From Salarchaeum sp. JOR-1 (GTDB lineage: Archaea > Halobacteriota > Halobacteria > Halobacteriales > Halobacteriaceae): DNA of 64,000 nucleotides. Within the stretch, counting starts at the first letter, position 1. Every line of letters starts with the position of its first letter. The stretch is from the NCBI RefSeq assembly GCF_007833275.1, contig NZ_CP042241.1, forward strand, positions 1,302,001 through 1,366,000, read 5' to 3'. A program made the translations under genes and the position numbers. The notes beneath the pieces are model-generated. The model worked only from the letters and a program-made list of their open reading frames with translations. It was not told the origin of the DNA and made no database searches. Positions 11,695-21,038 of this stretch are shown here, one piece after another.

Positions 11695-11738
11695 TGATGG
11701 AGTCGCTCTCGGTTCACAGTCCAGTACTGTCATTCATG
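11694..11738 (+). pseudogene. First 15 codons of the IS-interrupted helicase gene
   Basis: The ATG at 11694 overlaps the Nudix stop (TGATG) and opens a frame of exactly 15 codons, MMESLSVHSPVLSFM, before the left end of the IS element. If the element (11739-12667) is removed, this frame joins the open frame of the giant helicase (QSERPWEDF and onward) without a stop. That is the evidence that these 45 bases are the displaced start of the helicase. A one-in-three chance match of frame cannot be excluded. Confidence 0.5.
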
Positions 11739-12667
11739 CTCTATTGAAAATGCGGTACGGGAGCGGGATCATAGCGTTTTGGCGAGCTTCTTGAGGTTGT
11801 TGAGCGCGAACAGGAGAACGATCTCACGGAACTGGCGGTACCAGAACCGCGAACGCAGGGCGGAGTCCTGCGTTCGCTTGACCGTCGAGTAAGACGTTTC
11901 TGCCATCCATCGCTGTGTGTAGCCCTTCGCTCGGATGAGTGCGTTATTCGCGGTTGCCTTCGCTGTTGAACCGCGGTAGTGAACGAGGTACTCGATATCA
12001 TGTGCAGCGATCTCGTATTCGGTATGCCAGTCTTGGAAGCCGTTGTCGGCGGCCACGGCCCGCAGGTCGTCCGCATTCCGGCGGACGACCCGCGGGCCAG
12101 CCTTCGTATCGTGTTCACGCTCGATACAGCAGTGGACGTCCAGCACCGCCAACGATTCTGTATCGGTCAGCGTCGTCGCTTTGATCGTCTTGACACTTCG
12201 CCCACACCGCTGGAGATAGTGTTGTGAGGCTTGTTTCCGTTCGAAGAACGTACTGTCCAGTGCGACGTGACCAGACTGCGGGTGTTGCTGCGCGGAAATG
12301 CGCAGCAACGCCCGCCAGACGTACATCGCGTAGCGGTCGAACGAGTGGTAGAACGTGGTTGGATCAGGCGGCGCGTCCGGGTGAATGCCGAGGCGGTCGC
12401 AGACCGCCGGCATGAGACTCAGCCGATCAACGAGTTCGACGTAGCTGTGGCCCTCCTCCTTGCGAATACAGTGAGCGACGATGTGGGCCTCGCGGGCAAG
12501 CCCGCCTGAGTCGGGCTTGCCCGCTCGTTTCCCCAACGCTTGTTTAGCTACACGTAGTGCTGTCTCAACGAGGTCGAGTAAAGCGACTCCCATAATCGCC
12601 GTCTCGACCTCATTTCCTCAAACTCATTACGGAGTAATCCTGCCGCCGTCTTCCATTTTCAATAGAG
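11739..12667 (-). mobile_element. IS5-family insertion sequence
   Basis: A complete-looking element of 929 bases. Its ends are inverted: CTCTATTGAAAATG at 11739-11752 and the reverse complement at 12654-12667. It encodes one intact transposase on the minus strand. No clear target duplication is visible; the flanking bases allow at most a 2-base GC duplication, depending on where the element is taken to end. It sits at the 5' end of the helicase gene. Confidence 0.85.
11769..12593 (-). CDS. IS5-family DDE transposase
   Basis: A 274-residue transposase. The catalytic residues can be placed at D in HVALDSTFF, D in VAADNGFQDW and E in RWMAETSYSTVKR, followed by the conserved basic helix of IS5 enzymes (RFWYRQFREIVLLFALNN). 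The N-terminal third is the usual helical DNA-binding part. The frame is intact from 12593 to the stop at 11769, so the element may still be active. It moves its own DNA by cut-and-paste. The gene fills nearly the whole space between the inverted repeats, which is normal for this family. Confidence 0.9.
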   Translation of the reverse strand: MGVALLDLVETALRVAKQALGKRAGKPDSGGLAREAHIVAHCIRKEEGHSYVELVDRLSLMPAVCDRLGIHPDAPPDPTTFYHSFDRYAMYVWRALLRISAQQHPQSGHVALDSTFFERKQASQHYLQRCGRSVKTIKATTLTDTESLAVLDVHCCIEREHDTKAGPRVVRRNADDLRAVAADNGFQDWHTEYEIAAHDIEYLVHYRGSTAKATANNALIRAKGYTQRWMAETSYSTVKRTQDSALRSRFWYRQFREIVLLFALNNLKKLAKTL

Positions 12668-15600
12668 CAGAGTGAGCGGCCGTGGGAAGACTTCGCAGCA
12701 GATGCGGGGCTCCATCCCCGGATTATCGAGGCGTTCTCTTCGCTGGGGTTCGAACGGCTCTACGACTTCCAAGAGCGCAGCGTCGAGACAATTACAGAGG
12801 GGGAGAACGCACTCATAACCGCCGCTACGGGCCGTGGAAAGACCGAAGCATGGCTGATTCCGATTCTCGATTACATCCTGCGGGCCCGCGAAGGAGAAAT
12901 CGAAGACTGTGATCCCAAGAGTGTCAAAGCGCTCCTGATTTACCCGACCAAAGCACTCGCTCAGGACCAACTGAAACGGTTAATCGAGTACCTCTACAAG
13001 ATCAACCGCCACCTTCCGAAGCGGAAGCGCATCACGGTAGGGATCTACGACGGCGACACGCCGAGAGACACGAGCGAGAGCGGCGCTGAAGGGTACCTGC
13101 GATCGTCGTTCAAGTACTTCGAGTGCCCGGGATACAACGAAGACCTCGAGAAGTGCCGGACCTGCGGAAAGAGCCTCCGCGTGGAACCGGATCAGGGTCG
13201 TTTCACAGTCAAGCCGGAGAAGCCGAAGTGCGTTGACGACGTCCCGCTCGAATTCATTCACCTGACGAAAAACGACGTACTTCGCGGCGACGTAGACATC
13301 GTTCTCACGAACCCTGACACGATCAATCTCAAGGCGATCAACGTCAACGCCCCGGACGAACACGACACGTTCCTCTACGAACCGGACTTCCTCGTGTTCG
13401 ACGAGGTCCACACGTACTCCGGCCTGTTCGGCTCCTATACCTCGATGCTCGTCAAGCGGATGCGTGCTCTTCGCCGAGAGCGGTTCGGAAGCGACGACCT
13501 GCAAGTGATTGCCAGCAGTGCGACTGTCGGCAATCACGACGAACTCTTCAGGAAGGTCAGTGGCGTCGGGAGTATCGAGCACGTCGACGAAGACTCTCGA
13601 GAGCTGAACTACGAACCTCCTAATAGACTTCCTGCTACTCTCACCGATTCCGACATCTCTGAAGAGGATCTGATAAAGATGGGGCGCAAGCCGAGTGCAA
13701 CGCCCAACGCCTTCGGCGACTCCACCTTCCTCGTCGAAGACCACGAGAGCCTGAGTAATAACGAACTTGCAGACGCGGTCAGCGACCAACTGTTCGACTA
13801 TCTGACTCGGGAAAATCCAGATAGCCGGGTCGTGAGAGCGATTCAGGAACTACACTCTGATCTCCACGAGGAGCCCCGTACGCGGGACAGTTTCCTCTCG
13901 GACATTCAAGCGAAATACGGGCTGGATGAGGCCGACGCCGAAACGCTCCTCAGCAACTTTCGAACGATCGGCGAGTTCTCCGGCCTCCTCGAAAATCGAA
14001 GCCATCTCTTCTCATGGCCAATGGACGGGTTCTATAGCTGTGCGACTTGCGATGCCGTCTATCGGTCGCCACGGGACACGTGTGGTGAATGCGGCGGTCG
14101 CTTCGTCACGCGGTCTACCTACTGTAATCACTGCGCGGAAGAGTCACTGATGAGTTGGTACTGCCCCGGATGCGGGCAGTTGGAATCGTACATGCCCACC
14201 GAGCATGGCGGAGTCGAGCAGTCGTCCCGAGAGTGTCAGCGCTGTTCCGCTGCTAGGGACGAAGAGGTGGGGATGCTCCGCGTGACTTTCCGTCCGTATC
14301 TCGAATGTGACTCCTGCGGTCACGTCGAAAAGCGTAGCACAACGAGTGAGTGTCCCGCATGCGACGCGCCTACTGTTCGGACTGACGGCGACGTCGCAGT
14401 CTGCACAAATCCGAATTGCGAACGAGAACTGACTATCTCCTCAAACTGTTCGAACTGCGGTGGGGAGAACCGACACCTGAAGACCCGTCCCGAGGGAGGG
14501 GATTGTCCGTCGTGTGGACGTTCCTACGAGCGGATCCCAGCGGGCGGGCTCGAATGTGAATGCGGTGAGGTAGTGGTGAACACGCACCTTCTCCCCTGGG
14601 TATGTAGAAAGGACGACTGCGACGCACTCTATTTCGAGGCTCAGCCTCCGGGAACGTGTGACTGTGGCTCCAGAACATTTGCCCAGGCTGGACTCTACGA
14701 GGTTTTGGAGCGAACGGAGTGCCAGAACTGCCAATCGACGCTGATTCCCGGACACAGCTGCGATTGCGACGATCCGGACTTGACGGCCAGGATCTTCGAG
14801 CCGGATAATTACCACATGTTCGACCGAACGGGGGAGTTGCGCAGTCCGACCGACTTCCGAACCGGAGTACCCTGCTACCACGCGGGCACGTCCTATAGCA
14901 TCAGTGGGCGCGGACAGCGCTATTCGGAACTGATGCGCAGTCCGAACAACCTCGCCGTAACGACGTCCCAGTATCTCTTGCGAGGAGTGGCCGCTGACGA
15001 GGGATTCGAATCTGCAAAGATGCTGTCCTTTGCCGATTCACACCGCGATATGAACGAGTTGGGTCGGGACTTCGAGGACCCCGAGGCCGAGACGGTTCTC
15101 GACCAACTCCTCTACGACGGAGTCGTCTCGAATCAGGACGAGAACTCATGGGTCCCGCTCGATGAGGTACTCGAGACGGCAGGTAACCGTCTCGACCAGC
15201 TTGAGGAGTCCCTTTCGGAGGTGAGAGACGTCTCCGAAGGGCAGGTGTCTCTACGAAGCCAGTTGAAAGGGCGAGCTCGCCGCCGGTGGAGCCCGGGGGA
15301 AGCCCTGCGCGACCGACTACTCCGCCGAGCAATCCCTCATACCTACAGCGGTCGCTTCGGCGAACGGGACCCCCCGCTCGTTCACGATGGCGTACTCGAC
15401 ATCAAACTCCGCGAAACGAACGGCCTGTCTTCCGATGAGCGAGCAGTCCTCAGAGCTATAGTAGACGAAGGCAACGACATTGGAATCGATAATCTCCGAG
15501 AGAGCAGTGGGGCAGATAACGCTACCCGTGCCGTTGATACACTTGAAGAACAGGGTATCCTTGCCTACGACGCCGAGGAGGGTTACGTGTCGTTCGATCC

Positions 15601-17983
15601 CGCCGCCCTCGAGGTCACTGTCTCTGGTCGGGACGACGGCCTCCAGTATCATCCATACGACCAGGAGACCTACTCGTCCCTAGAGCGGAGGTTCGGTATC
15701 GTATCCAACGAGGCTGTAGAATTCGACACTACCTTCGATGAACAACGCGACCTGAATCATCCGCGATTCAACTATCGCGCGTACCGGATCGGCTACGTCC
15801 CCCCGATGTTCCTCCTAAGTGAGACGTATCTCGGGACGACACCGAAGCAAAAGCGGAGAAACATAGAGTACCTGTTCAAGGAGGGGAAGCATCCTCACTT
15901 CCTATCCTCCGGACCTACGATGGAGGTAGGGGTTGACATCGGGGCGCTCGATTCGCTCCTGCTGTTCGGGACCCCACCGAACATGAACGCGTACCTGCAA
16001 CGCGTCGGACGAGCGGGGCGACGGTCGAAATCAGCTCTGGTCCACAGCGTGAGTCAGCGCAATCCGATCGATTACTACTATTACGAGCAACCAGTCGATT
16101 TGATCGATACGTCGCCGAAGGACGTCCCCCTCAACGAACACAACGAAGAGGTTCTACGGGTGTCCCTGAGTTGGGCCGTCCTGGATTACATCGCTGCGAA
16201 CTTCGCCGTAGATTGGGACGTCCAACACGAGGGGCGGAACGCCCGTATCGAAGGGGGCGACAACTTCGTTAGAGATCCCGACGAGGGCGAGCAGTACAGC
16301 AAGTTCACTCATCTGATGGTCCTCGAAAACGGGACGCTCCAGTTGGAAACACAGCGCCCAAAACTCCAGATTCTGGGGACGTTACTCCACGACCACGAGG
16401 AGGACATCAGGGAGTACCTCGAAAGCCTGCTCGATTACGATTACTGCGTGTCCTGTGGCGCAAAGTATGACCAAACCACCAGTCCGGACAGTTGCTCAGA
16501 GCCCGATTGTGGCGGGAGGATCGAGTCGGCGTCGGACGAGTACGGCCATCTCGTCGAAGATGCGATCTCGTCCTTCACCGAGCGGTTCATCGAACATTAT
16601 CGGGAGTATACCGACGAATTGTACGAGACCGTCGATGAGCTATCTGAGCGGGAGCGCGAACTGAATCAGGAGTTACGGGGAGCCGCTGACGACGAAGAGA
16701 TAACGCGAATCCGGTCAGAGCTTGACGACGTTCGAGACCGCCAACAGGTAATTCAGGATCATCTCGCGGACGTTCGTTCAGAGGGTTACGTGGATTTCCT
16801 CCGCGGATCGAGACAGAGCAAGTACGCGTTCAATATGCGGAACATCTCCACGTCTGTCGGCCTGACTCTCATCGAGGAAAACTACGAACGTCGGCGACTC
16901 GGGGACGGAGACGGAGGCCGGGAGATGCGGATGGCGATGAACGAGTTACACCCGGCAGCCGCGTACCTCCATAACGGGGAAACGTACGTGGTGTCCAGAG
17001 TGAACTACGACGACTACGCGTCGGAAACGCTCGAAGACGAGATTGCGGAGAATGAAACCGTGGACTACGGGGAAGAGTACGTTTGCCCCGCTTGCCACGC
17101 CACCTACCAAGAGCGCCAGCAGGGGTGTGAGGAATGCGATGCCGAAGCACCCTTGAAGCGGCGACGGTTGGCAGTTATGGACTCAGTCGAGGCCTTCCGG
17201 GAAGACTTAGCCGTCTCCACGGACGACGGCCTCGAAGCGCGAGAAACACACTCCGAGAGCGACGCAGGAATACAGAGCACGTTCTCGGATCGAGACACGA
17301 GCATTCTTTCATTTGATTCGGAACGGGAGTTCAGTCTCGAAGACGCTGAGGGGGACGAAATAGGCACCCTCCGGTACGGCGAATTAGAGGTACTGGTTCA
17401 CGCGACGGGATATCGGGCACGCTACACGAATGGCGCCATTGACGCTCAAGAGTCCCTCTTCGAACGTTGTGGTGTTGAAGGGTGTCCGGGGGTAGTTGTC
17501 CGAGACGAGGAGTCCGTGAGGTGTACTGTCGATTCCGGACACGACCCCGATGGATTCGATTCTCCCTCTGAGTTCGTCCGGTTGGGACACAAGTACACCA
17601 CCGAGGGCATAGAGGTGAACCTGGAATCGGACGTAGCGGAACACACGTTCGCTCACGGGCTTCGTGTGAGTCTCCAGTACCTCGGCGGCGTGGACATCCG
17701 GGAGGTCAGTGAAAGCGTTGAAGACGATGTCGTTTACGTGTTCGACTCCCAGGAAGGCGGGGCTGAAATCTCTCGCATCCTCGTGGAAGAAGACGAAGGC
17801 TCCTTCCCCCAGTTCCAAGAGGCCATGGAACTGATCGAGGATCACTTCGAGTGCGACTGTGATAGCGGGTGCCCGTTGTGCGTCTACCAATACGGCTGTG
17901 ATCGTCGGAACGACCCCCAAACACTGGACAGGAGAAGTATAAGCGACGTATCTGGATCTATACAATTGAGTCAGGAAGACTGA
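12668..17983 (+). CDS. Giant DEAD/DEAH helicase with zinc ribbons and DUF1998 (DruE-like), 5' end cut by IS
   Basis: A superfamily 2 helicase of about 1,770 residues. Visible motifs: Walker A ATGRGKT (12824-12844), DEVH (13400-13411), SAT (13517-13525), the C-lobe GVDIGALD near 15930, and QRVGRAGRR (15998-16024). Between the lobes, 14035-14780 encodes a long chain of CxxC zinc ribbons. The end (CDSGCPLCVYQYGC, near 17855-17895) is a DUF1998 cysteine cluster. Domain order and size match DruE of Druantia defence systems; MrfA and Hrq1 repair helicases share the domains but are smaller. No ATG, GTG or TTG occurs in frame between the IS end and GTG 13181, which lies after Walker A. Without its original start the protein is probably not made in active form. 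Confidence 0.82.
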   Translation, partial: QSERPWEDFAADAGLHPRIIEAFSSLGFERLYDFQERSVETITEGENALITAATGRGKTEAWLIPILDYILRAREGEIEDCDPKSVKALLIYPTKALAQDQLKRLIEYLYKINRHLPKRKRITVGIYDGDTPRDTSESGAEGYLRSSFKYFECPGYNEDLEKCRTCGKSLRVEPDQGRFTVKPEKPKCVDDVPLEFIHLTKNDVLRGDVDIVLTNPDTINLKAINVNAPDEHDTFLYEPDFLVFDEVHTYSGLFGSYTSMLVKRMRALRRERFGSDDLQVIASSATVGNHDELFRKVSGVGSIEHVDEDSRELNYEPPNRLPATLTDSDISEEDLIKMGRKPSATPNAFGDSTFLVEDHESLSNNELADAVSDQLFDYLTRENPDSRVVRAIQELHSDLHEEPRTRDSFLSDIQAKYGLDEADAETLLSNFRTIGEFSGLLENRSHLFSWPMDGFYSCATCDAVYRSPRDTCGECGGRFVTRSTYCNHCAEESLMSWYCPGCGQLESYMPTEHGGVEQSSRECQRCSAARDEEVGMLRVTFRPYLECDSCGHVEKRSTTSECPACDAPTVRTDGDVAVCTNPNCERELTISSNCSNCGGENRHLKTRPEGGDCPSCGRSYERIPAGGLECECGEVVVNTHLLPWVCRKDDCDALYFEAQPPGTCDCGSRTFAQAGLYEVLERTECQNCQSTLIPGHSCDCDDPDLTARIFEPDNYHMFDRTGELRSPTDFRTGVPCYHAGTSYSISGRGQRYSELMRSPNNLAVTTSQYLLRGVAADEGFESAKMLSFADSHRDMNELGRDFEDPEAETVLDQLLYDGVVSNQDENSWVPLDEVLETAGNRLDQLEESLSEVRDVSEGQVSLRSQLKGRARRRWSPGEALRDRLLRRAIPHTYSGRFGERDPPLVHDGVLDIKLRETNGLSSDERAVLRAIVDEGNDIGIDNLRESSGADNATRAVDTLEEQGILAYDAEEGYVSFDPAALEVTVSGRDDGLQYHPYDQETYSSLERRFGIVSNEAVEFDTTFDEQRDLNHPRFNYRAYRIGYVPPMFLLSETYLGTTPKQKRRNIEYLFKEGKHPHFLSSGPTMEVGVDIGALDSLLLFGTPPNMNAYLQRVGRAGRRSKSALVHSVSQRNPIDYYYYEQPVDLIDTSPKDVPLNEHNEEVLRVSLSWAVLDYIAANFAVDWDVQHEGRNARIEGGDNFVRDPDEGEQYSKFTHLMVLENGTLQLETQRPKLQILGTLLHDHEEDIREYLESLLDYDYCVSCGAKYDQTTSPDSCSEPDCGGRIESASDEYGHLVEDAISSFTERFIEHYREYTDELYETVDELSERERELNQELRGAADDEEITRIRSELDDVRDRQQVIQDHLADVRSEGYVDFLRGSRQSKYAFNMRNISTSVGLTLIEENYERRRLGDGDGGREMRMAMNELHPAAAYLHNGETYVVSRVNYDDYASETLEDEIAENETVDYGEEYVCPACHATYQERQQGCEECDAEAPLKRRRLAVMDSVEAFREDLAVSTDDGLEARETHSESDAGIQSTFSDRDTSILSFDSEREFSLEDAEGDEIGTLRYGELEVLVHATGYRARYTNGAIDAQESLFERCGVEGCPGVVVRDEESVRCTVDSGHDPDGFDSPSEFVRLGHKYTTEGIEVNLESDVAEHTFAHGLRVSLQYLGGVDIREVSESVEDDVVYVFDSQEGGAEISRILVEEDEGSFPQFQEAMELIEDHFECDCDSGCPLCVYQYGCDRRNDPQTLDRRSISDVSGSIQLSQED

Positions 17984-18054
17984 ACGAACCCTCGCCATAC
18001 TGAACGGCTATAGAGCGAGTCGTCACCTGTGACGGGTTGCGTGGATGGGTGACT

Positions 18055-18209
18055 CTCAGGAAACGGCGGGGTGAATCTGGCTGGTTCTCAGGAAACGGTG
18101 GTGTGTTCAGTTCACTTCAATTCTCCGGGGAGAGTAGATTTACTCCGGTCACTCAGGAAACGATGGGGGTGAAGAGGCTCCGCTGTACTCTCAGGAAACA
18201 GTGGGGGTG
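18055..18209 (+). repeat. Four direct ORB-like repeats
   Basis: Four direct copies of a 19-20 base motif lie at 18055-18073, 18087-18105, 18152-18171 and 18190-18209. The third reads CTCAGGAAACGATGGGGGTG. All share CTCAGGAAAC followed by a G-run. The GGAAAC core plus G-string resembles archaeal origin recognition boxes bound by Orc1/Cdc6. Start-to-start distances are 32, 65 and 38 bases. They fill the gap between the helicase and the AAA+ ATPase, so they may instead be regulatory sites for this operon. Confidence 0.6.
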
Positions 18210-18310
18210 GGTACTGATCACGGTACGGTCAACGCCATGTGCCCTCAGCACGAACCGGGCCAAAGTCCCGGCGTATTTCTGTCACAACGCCCCAATTTCG
18301 ATGGGTCATC

Positions 18311-19651
18311 ATGCCGCGCAACAAGCTTACCGTTGAATTTGTGGCCCTTTCGGCGGCGACCAGTTGCGTCTTCGCTGTCGGGACCATTGTATCGCCCTCC
18401 ATCCAGCCGTTCCGGAACGTCGTCGGATATTTCGTAGCCAAGTCAGCCGTGAGTGCAAAAGTGATTGCAGGGGTCGCAATCGGAGCGCTCAGCCTCTATC
18501 TCGCCAGTCGGCGGGTCGTGAATCGGAAGCCGACAGGTCGAGACGGCGAACCCTCGCTGCCGCGACCCCCGGGGGACCGCGAATCGCGTCCCTCGGTACC
18601 TCGGACGACGTCCGTTGAGCCGGTCGGATCAACAAGCCACGTGGCCCGGGGAGTATCAGGCTCAAGCGACGAATCACGGGACACCGCCAGTGGGGATGAC
18701 AACACTGGTAGTGACGCGACGTCCGAATCGGAGTCTAGCCCCGAGATCGTGGATCCCCGTTACGACGATTCGGATGAGGAAGAACAATCTGAAGAGACAA
18801 CTACGCACGATGGGAGCGATCAGGAGGAAGAAACTGGTGACTCGACCACCGGCCTGATCGAGACATATATCGATACCAACGACTATCAGTTCGACTGGGT
18901 CACAGGAACGGGCGTGGAGATGGCTGACGTCGGGGGGCTGGACGAGGTGAATGAAGAACTGCGACAGGACATCGTCCGGCCGATGCGAGAGGAACCGAAG
19001 AAGGCCGAGAGATTCGACATCCCGCTGCCGAACGTGCTCCTTCACGGCCCTCCAGGAACCGGGAAGACCTACTTGGCGAAGGCACTCGCCACAGAACTCG
19101 GGTTCCCATTCGTGAGTCTGAGCGGTAGCGACGTGACAAGCAAGTGGGTTAACGAGAGCGCTGACCAAGTCGGGCAACTATTCGACGAAGCTGAAGATTT
19201 GGCTGAAGAGACCGGAGGTGCGGTGATATTCCTTGACGAACTCGATTCGGTCCTCCCAGAAAGAGAGTTGGACAGCCATGGGGAAGACCGCAAGGTCGTC
19301 AACGAGTTCCTGAGCCACCTTCAAGAGTCCGCGCGGAAGCGAGTCCTGTTTATTGGCGCGACCAATAGGCGCGATGATCTCGACAAGGCAGCGACGAGGA
19401 ATGGTCGCATCGACAAAGAGGCATACATCGGTGAGCCTGACTACGACGCAAGGGTCGAGATATTCAGGGTACAGTTAGCCAGACGGCCGAACTCGCTCAG
19501 CGAAAGCGAATTGGAAGACTTAGCCGCCGCAACTGAAGGTGTAGTGGCTGCGGATATCGAGTCAATGGTAAACCAGGCGGCACGAAACGCAGCTTATGGC
19601 CGTAACGGTGACCAAATCGAGTTCCAGGATCTGAAACACCAACTCAATTGA
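18311..19651 (+). CDS. Membrane-anchored AAA+ ATPase (Cdc48/FtsH-like module)
   Basis: A 446-residue protein. Two hydrophobic helices near the N terminus (about residues 7-25 and 48-66) are followed by a long acidic, serine-rich linker and one AAA+ domain. The domain has GPPGTGKT as Walker A, VIFLDELDS as Walker B, and GATNRRDDLD with a downstream R as second region of homology. It belongs to the Cdc48/FtsH type of substrate-unfolding ATPases, not to Orc1/Cdc6. No peptidase domain follows. The ATG at 18311 precedes the first helix; a GTG at 18239 is also in frame. It would act at the membrane, with its ATPase in the cytoplasm. The next gene overlaps its stop (TGATG). Confidence 0.82.
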   Translation: MPRNKLTVEFVALSAATSCVFAVGTIVSPSIQPFRNVVGYFVAKSAVSAKVIAGVAIGALSLYLASRRVVNRKPTGRDGEPSLPRPPGDRESRPSVPRTTSVEPVGSTSHVARGVSGSSDESRDTASGDDNTGSDATSESESSPEIVDPRYDDSDEEEQSEETTTHDGSDQEEETGDSTTGLIETYIDTNDYQFDWVTGTGVEMADVGGLDEVNEELRQDIVRPMREEPKKAERFDIPLPNVLLHGPPGTGKTYLAKALATELGFPFVSLSGSDVTSKWVNESADQVGQLFDEAEDLAEETGGAVIFLDELDSVLPERELDSHGEDRKVVNEFLSHLQESARKRVLFIGATNRRDDLDKAATRNGRIDKEAYIGEPDYDARVEIFRVQLARRPNSLSESELEDLAAATEGVVAADIESMVNQAARNAAYGRNGDQIEFQDLKHQLN

Positions 19652-19941
19652 TGACGACGAAATCGCCATCAAGGGATACGACGGAAAGTATCCCGGGGAC
19701 GTCACCGACTCGGGCCGCCGAAGAAACGCTCGATCTCGGCTTAGTCAACGCGGCCGTCGCTTCCCTTGCACTCACCTACGGCCTCGTCGCCTGGGTCGAA
19801 TTACACAGTTGCCTCGCTGTCGTCGGCATTATCGGTGCCGACGCGGTATTCGTCTTCCTCGTCGTCCCTCACCTGATCGCGTACTGGCTCGGTTACGACG
19901 TTGATGTACTGCTTTCCGGGCAATCTTCGGCCTCGAAGTGA
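19651..19941 (+). CDS. Small two-helix membrane protein
   Basis: A 96-residue protein with a polar N-terminal third and two membrane helices (VNAAVASLALTYGLVAWVEL and AVVGIIGADAVFVFLVVPH). I do not recognise a family. Its ATG overlaps the stop of the AAA+ gene by one base, so the two are translationally coupled. A partner of the membrane-anchored ATPase, for example a membrane effector or assembly subunit, is a reasonable inference but the sequence itself shows no functional residue. Confidence 0.65.
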   Translation: MTTKSPSRDTTESIPGTSPTRAAEETLDLGLVNAAVASLALTYGLVAWVELHSCLAVVGIIGADAVFVFLVVPHLIAYWLGYDVDVLLSGQSSASK

Positions 19942-19986
19942 CTCACTGGACTAGAACTATACATTCCAAAAGTGAAGCCCTCTGTT

Positions 19987-20889
19987 ATGAAAATACTGTC
20001 ATGGAATGTGCAGGGTGCCTTTCCACCAACAGGATCACCCGACCGGATTACGGATCAGCTTCGGTTCATTGTTGAGAACGCCAACAGTCCTGACCTCCTG
20101 TTGCTCAACGAGGTAACGACAGCCCGTCGAGAACTATGGCATGAGAAGTTGGAGGACGCGGGATACAGTGAGGTTGTTGATACCTTGGACTGGGATCGCA
20201 CATTAGCCGATATCGACGTTCCTCCATTTCAGGACTTCACAGGAGTGAACGGGAATTTGATAGCGATACACGATAATAGCGAACTGGAAAACCTCTGCCG
20301 ACAAACTCCGAGTATTCGAGACCCGCCGTTCGATGAGGCTACCCTGAAACACTGGGATACGAACCATCCCCAGAGAATTCTCAATGCCGAGGTTGACCTC
20401 GGGGACACGACGATTGACCTCTGGAATGTCCGAACTGTGCCCGGGAACATGTATGGCGAGGAGAAAATAAAGATTCTAGAGAACGTATATAATCGTATTC
20501 TCAAGAAGGAGGCCGGGCCTCGAATCCTCGCTGGAGACTTTAACGCTCCGAAGGCCGAAACTGAGGAAGGCAAGGTGATTCCGTGGCGCAACGAGAAACA
20601 AGACGAGTTGTCGAAACGATGGCAGAACGCAGAGCGAAATATTCTGACAGGGCTGGATGAAGTCGGGATGGTGGATGTCTTCCGAATGATCCATGGCTAC
20701 GGTGATTTGGACACGTTAGACGTTAGCCACCCAACTGGGGACAGCGATACGTTGACAGGGAAACGATTCGATCATCTGCTTGCATCCCGGAGCTTGAACG
20801 CTGAGGACTGTTTCTACGACGCGGATGGGCTCACCTGTAGCGACCATGCCCCCATTATTGCCAAATTCTATCCTGACTTCTCTGGTTGA
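19987..20889 (+). CDS. Endonuclease/exonuclease/phosphatase (EEP) family protein
   Basis: A 300-residue metal-dependent phosphodiesterase of the ExoIII/DNase I fold. The motifs are in order: ILSWNVQG at the N terminus, LLLLNEV near residue 37, the ILAGDFNAPK site near 180, RFDHLLAS, and SDHAPII near the end, carrying the catalytic Asp-His. Substrates in this family range from DNA and RNA to phospholipids, so the target is open. I use the ATG at 19987, which follows ACTATAC by about 26 bases and starts exactly at the first family strand; a GTG at 19972 is in frame. Forty-five bases separate it from the small membrane gene, so it may have its own promoter. Confidence 0.82.
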   Translation: MKILSWNVQGAFPPTGSPDRITDQLRFIVENANSPDLLLLNEVTTARRELWHEKLEDAGYSEVVDTLDWDRTLADIDVPPFQDFTGVNGNLIAIHDNSELENLCRQTPSIRDPPFDEATLKHWDTNHPQRILNAEVDLGDTTIDLWNVRTVPGNMYGEEKIKILENVYNRILKKEAGPRILAGDFNAPKAETEEGKVIPWRNEKQDELSKRWQNAERNILTGLDEVGMVDVFRMIHGYGDLDTLDVSHPTGDSDTLTGKRFDHLLASRSLNAEDCFYDADGLTCSDHAPIIAKFYPDFSG

Positions 20890-21038
20890 GCCCATCGCTA
20901 AACAGAGGAATGTACATACGTCGGGAGATATCTGAATTCAAGAACCCTTTATTTGAGATATATCCAATTGAGATAGAGAAAAGTAGAATAATGGCTGCAA
21001 AAACCCCTTTACGGTGGGGAGTTAAGAGAAACCAAGAG

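Noticed and set aside
18055-18209. Repeats read as a small CRISPR array
   Set aside because: The units are only 19-20 bases, imperfect, and the gaps (13, 46 and 18 bases) are too uneven for spacers. No cas gene is present.
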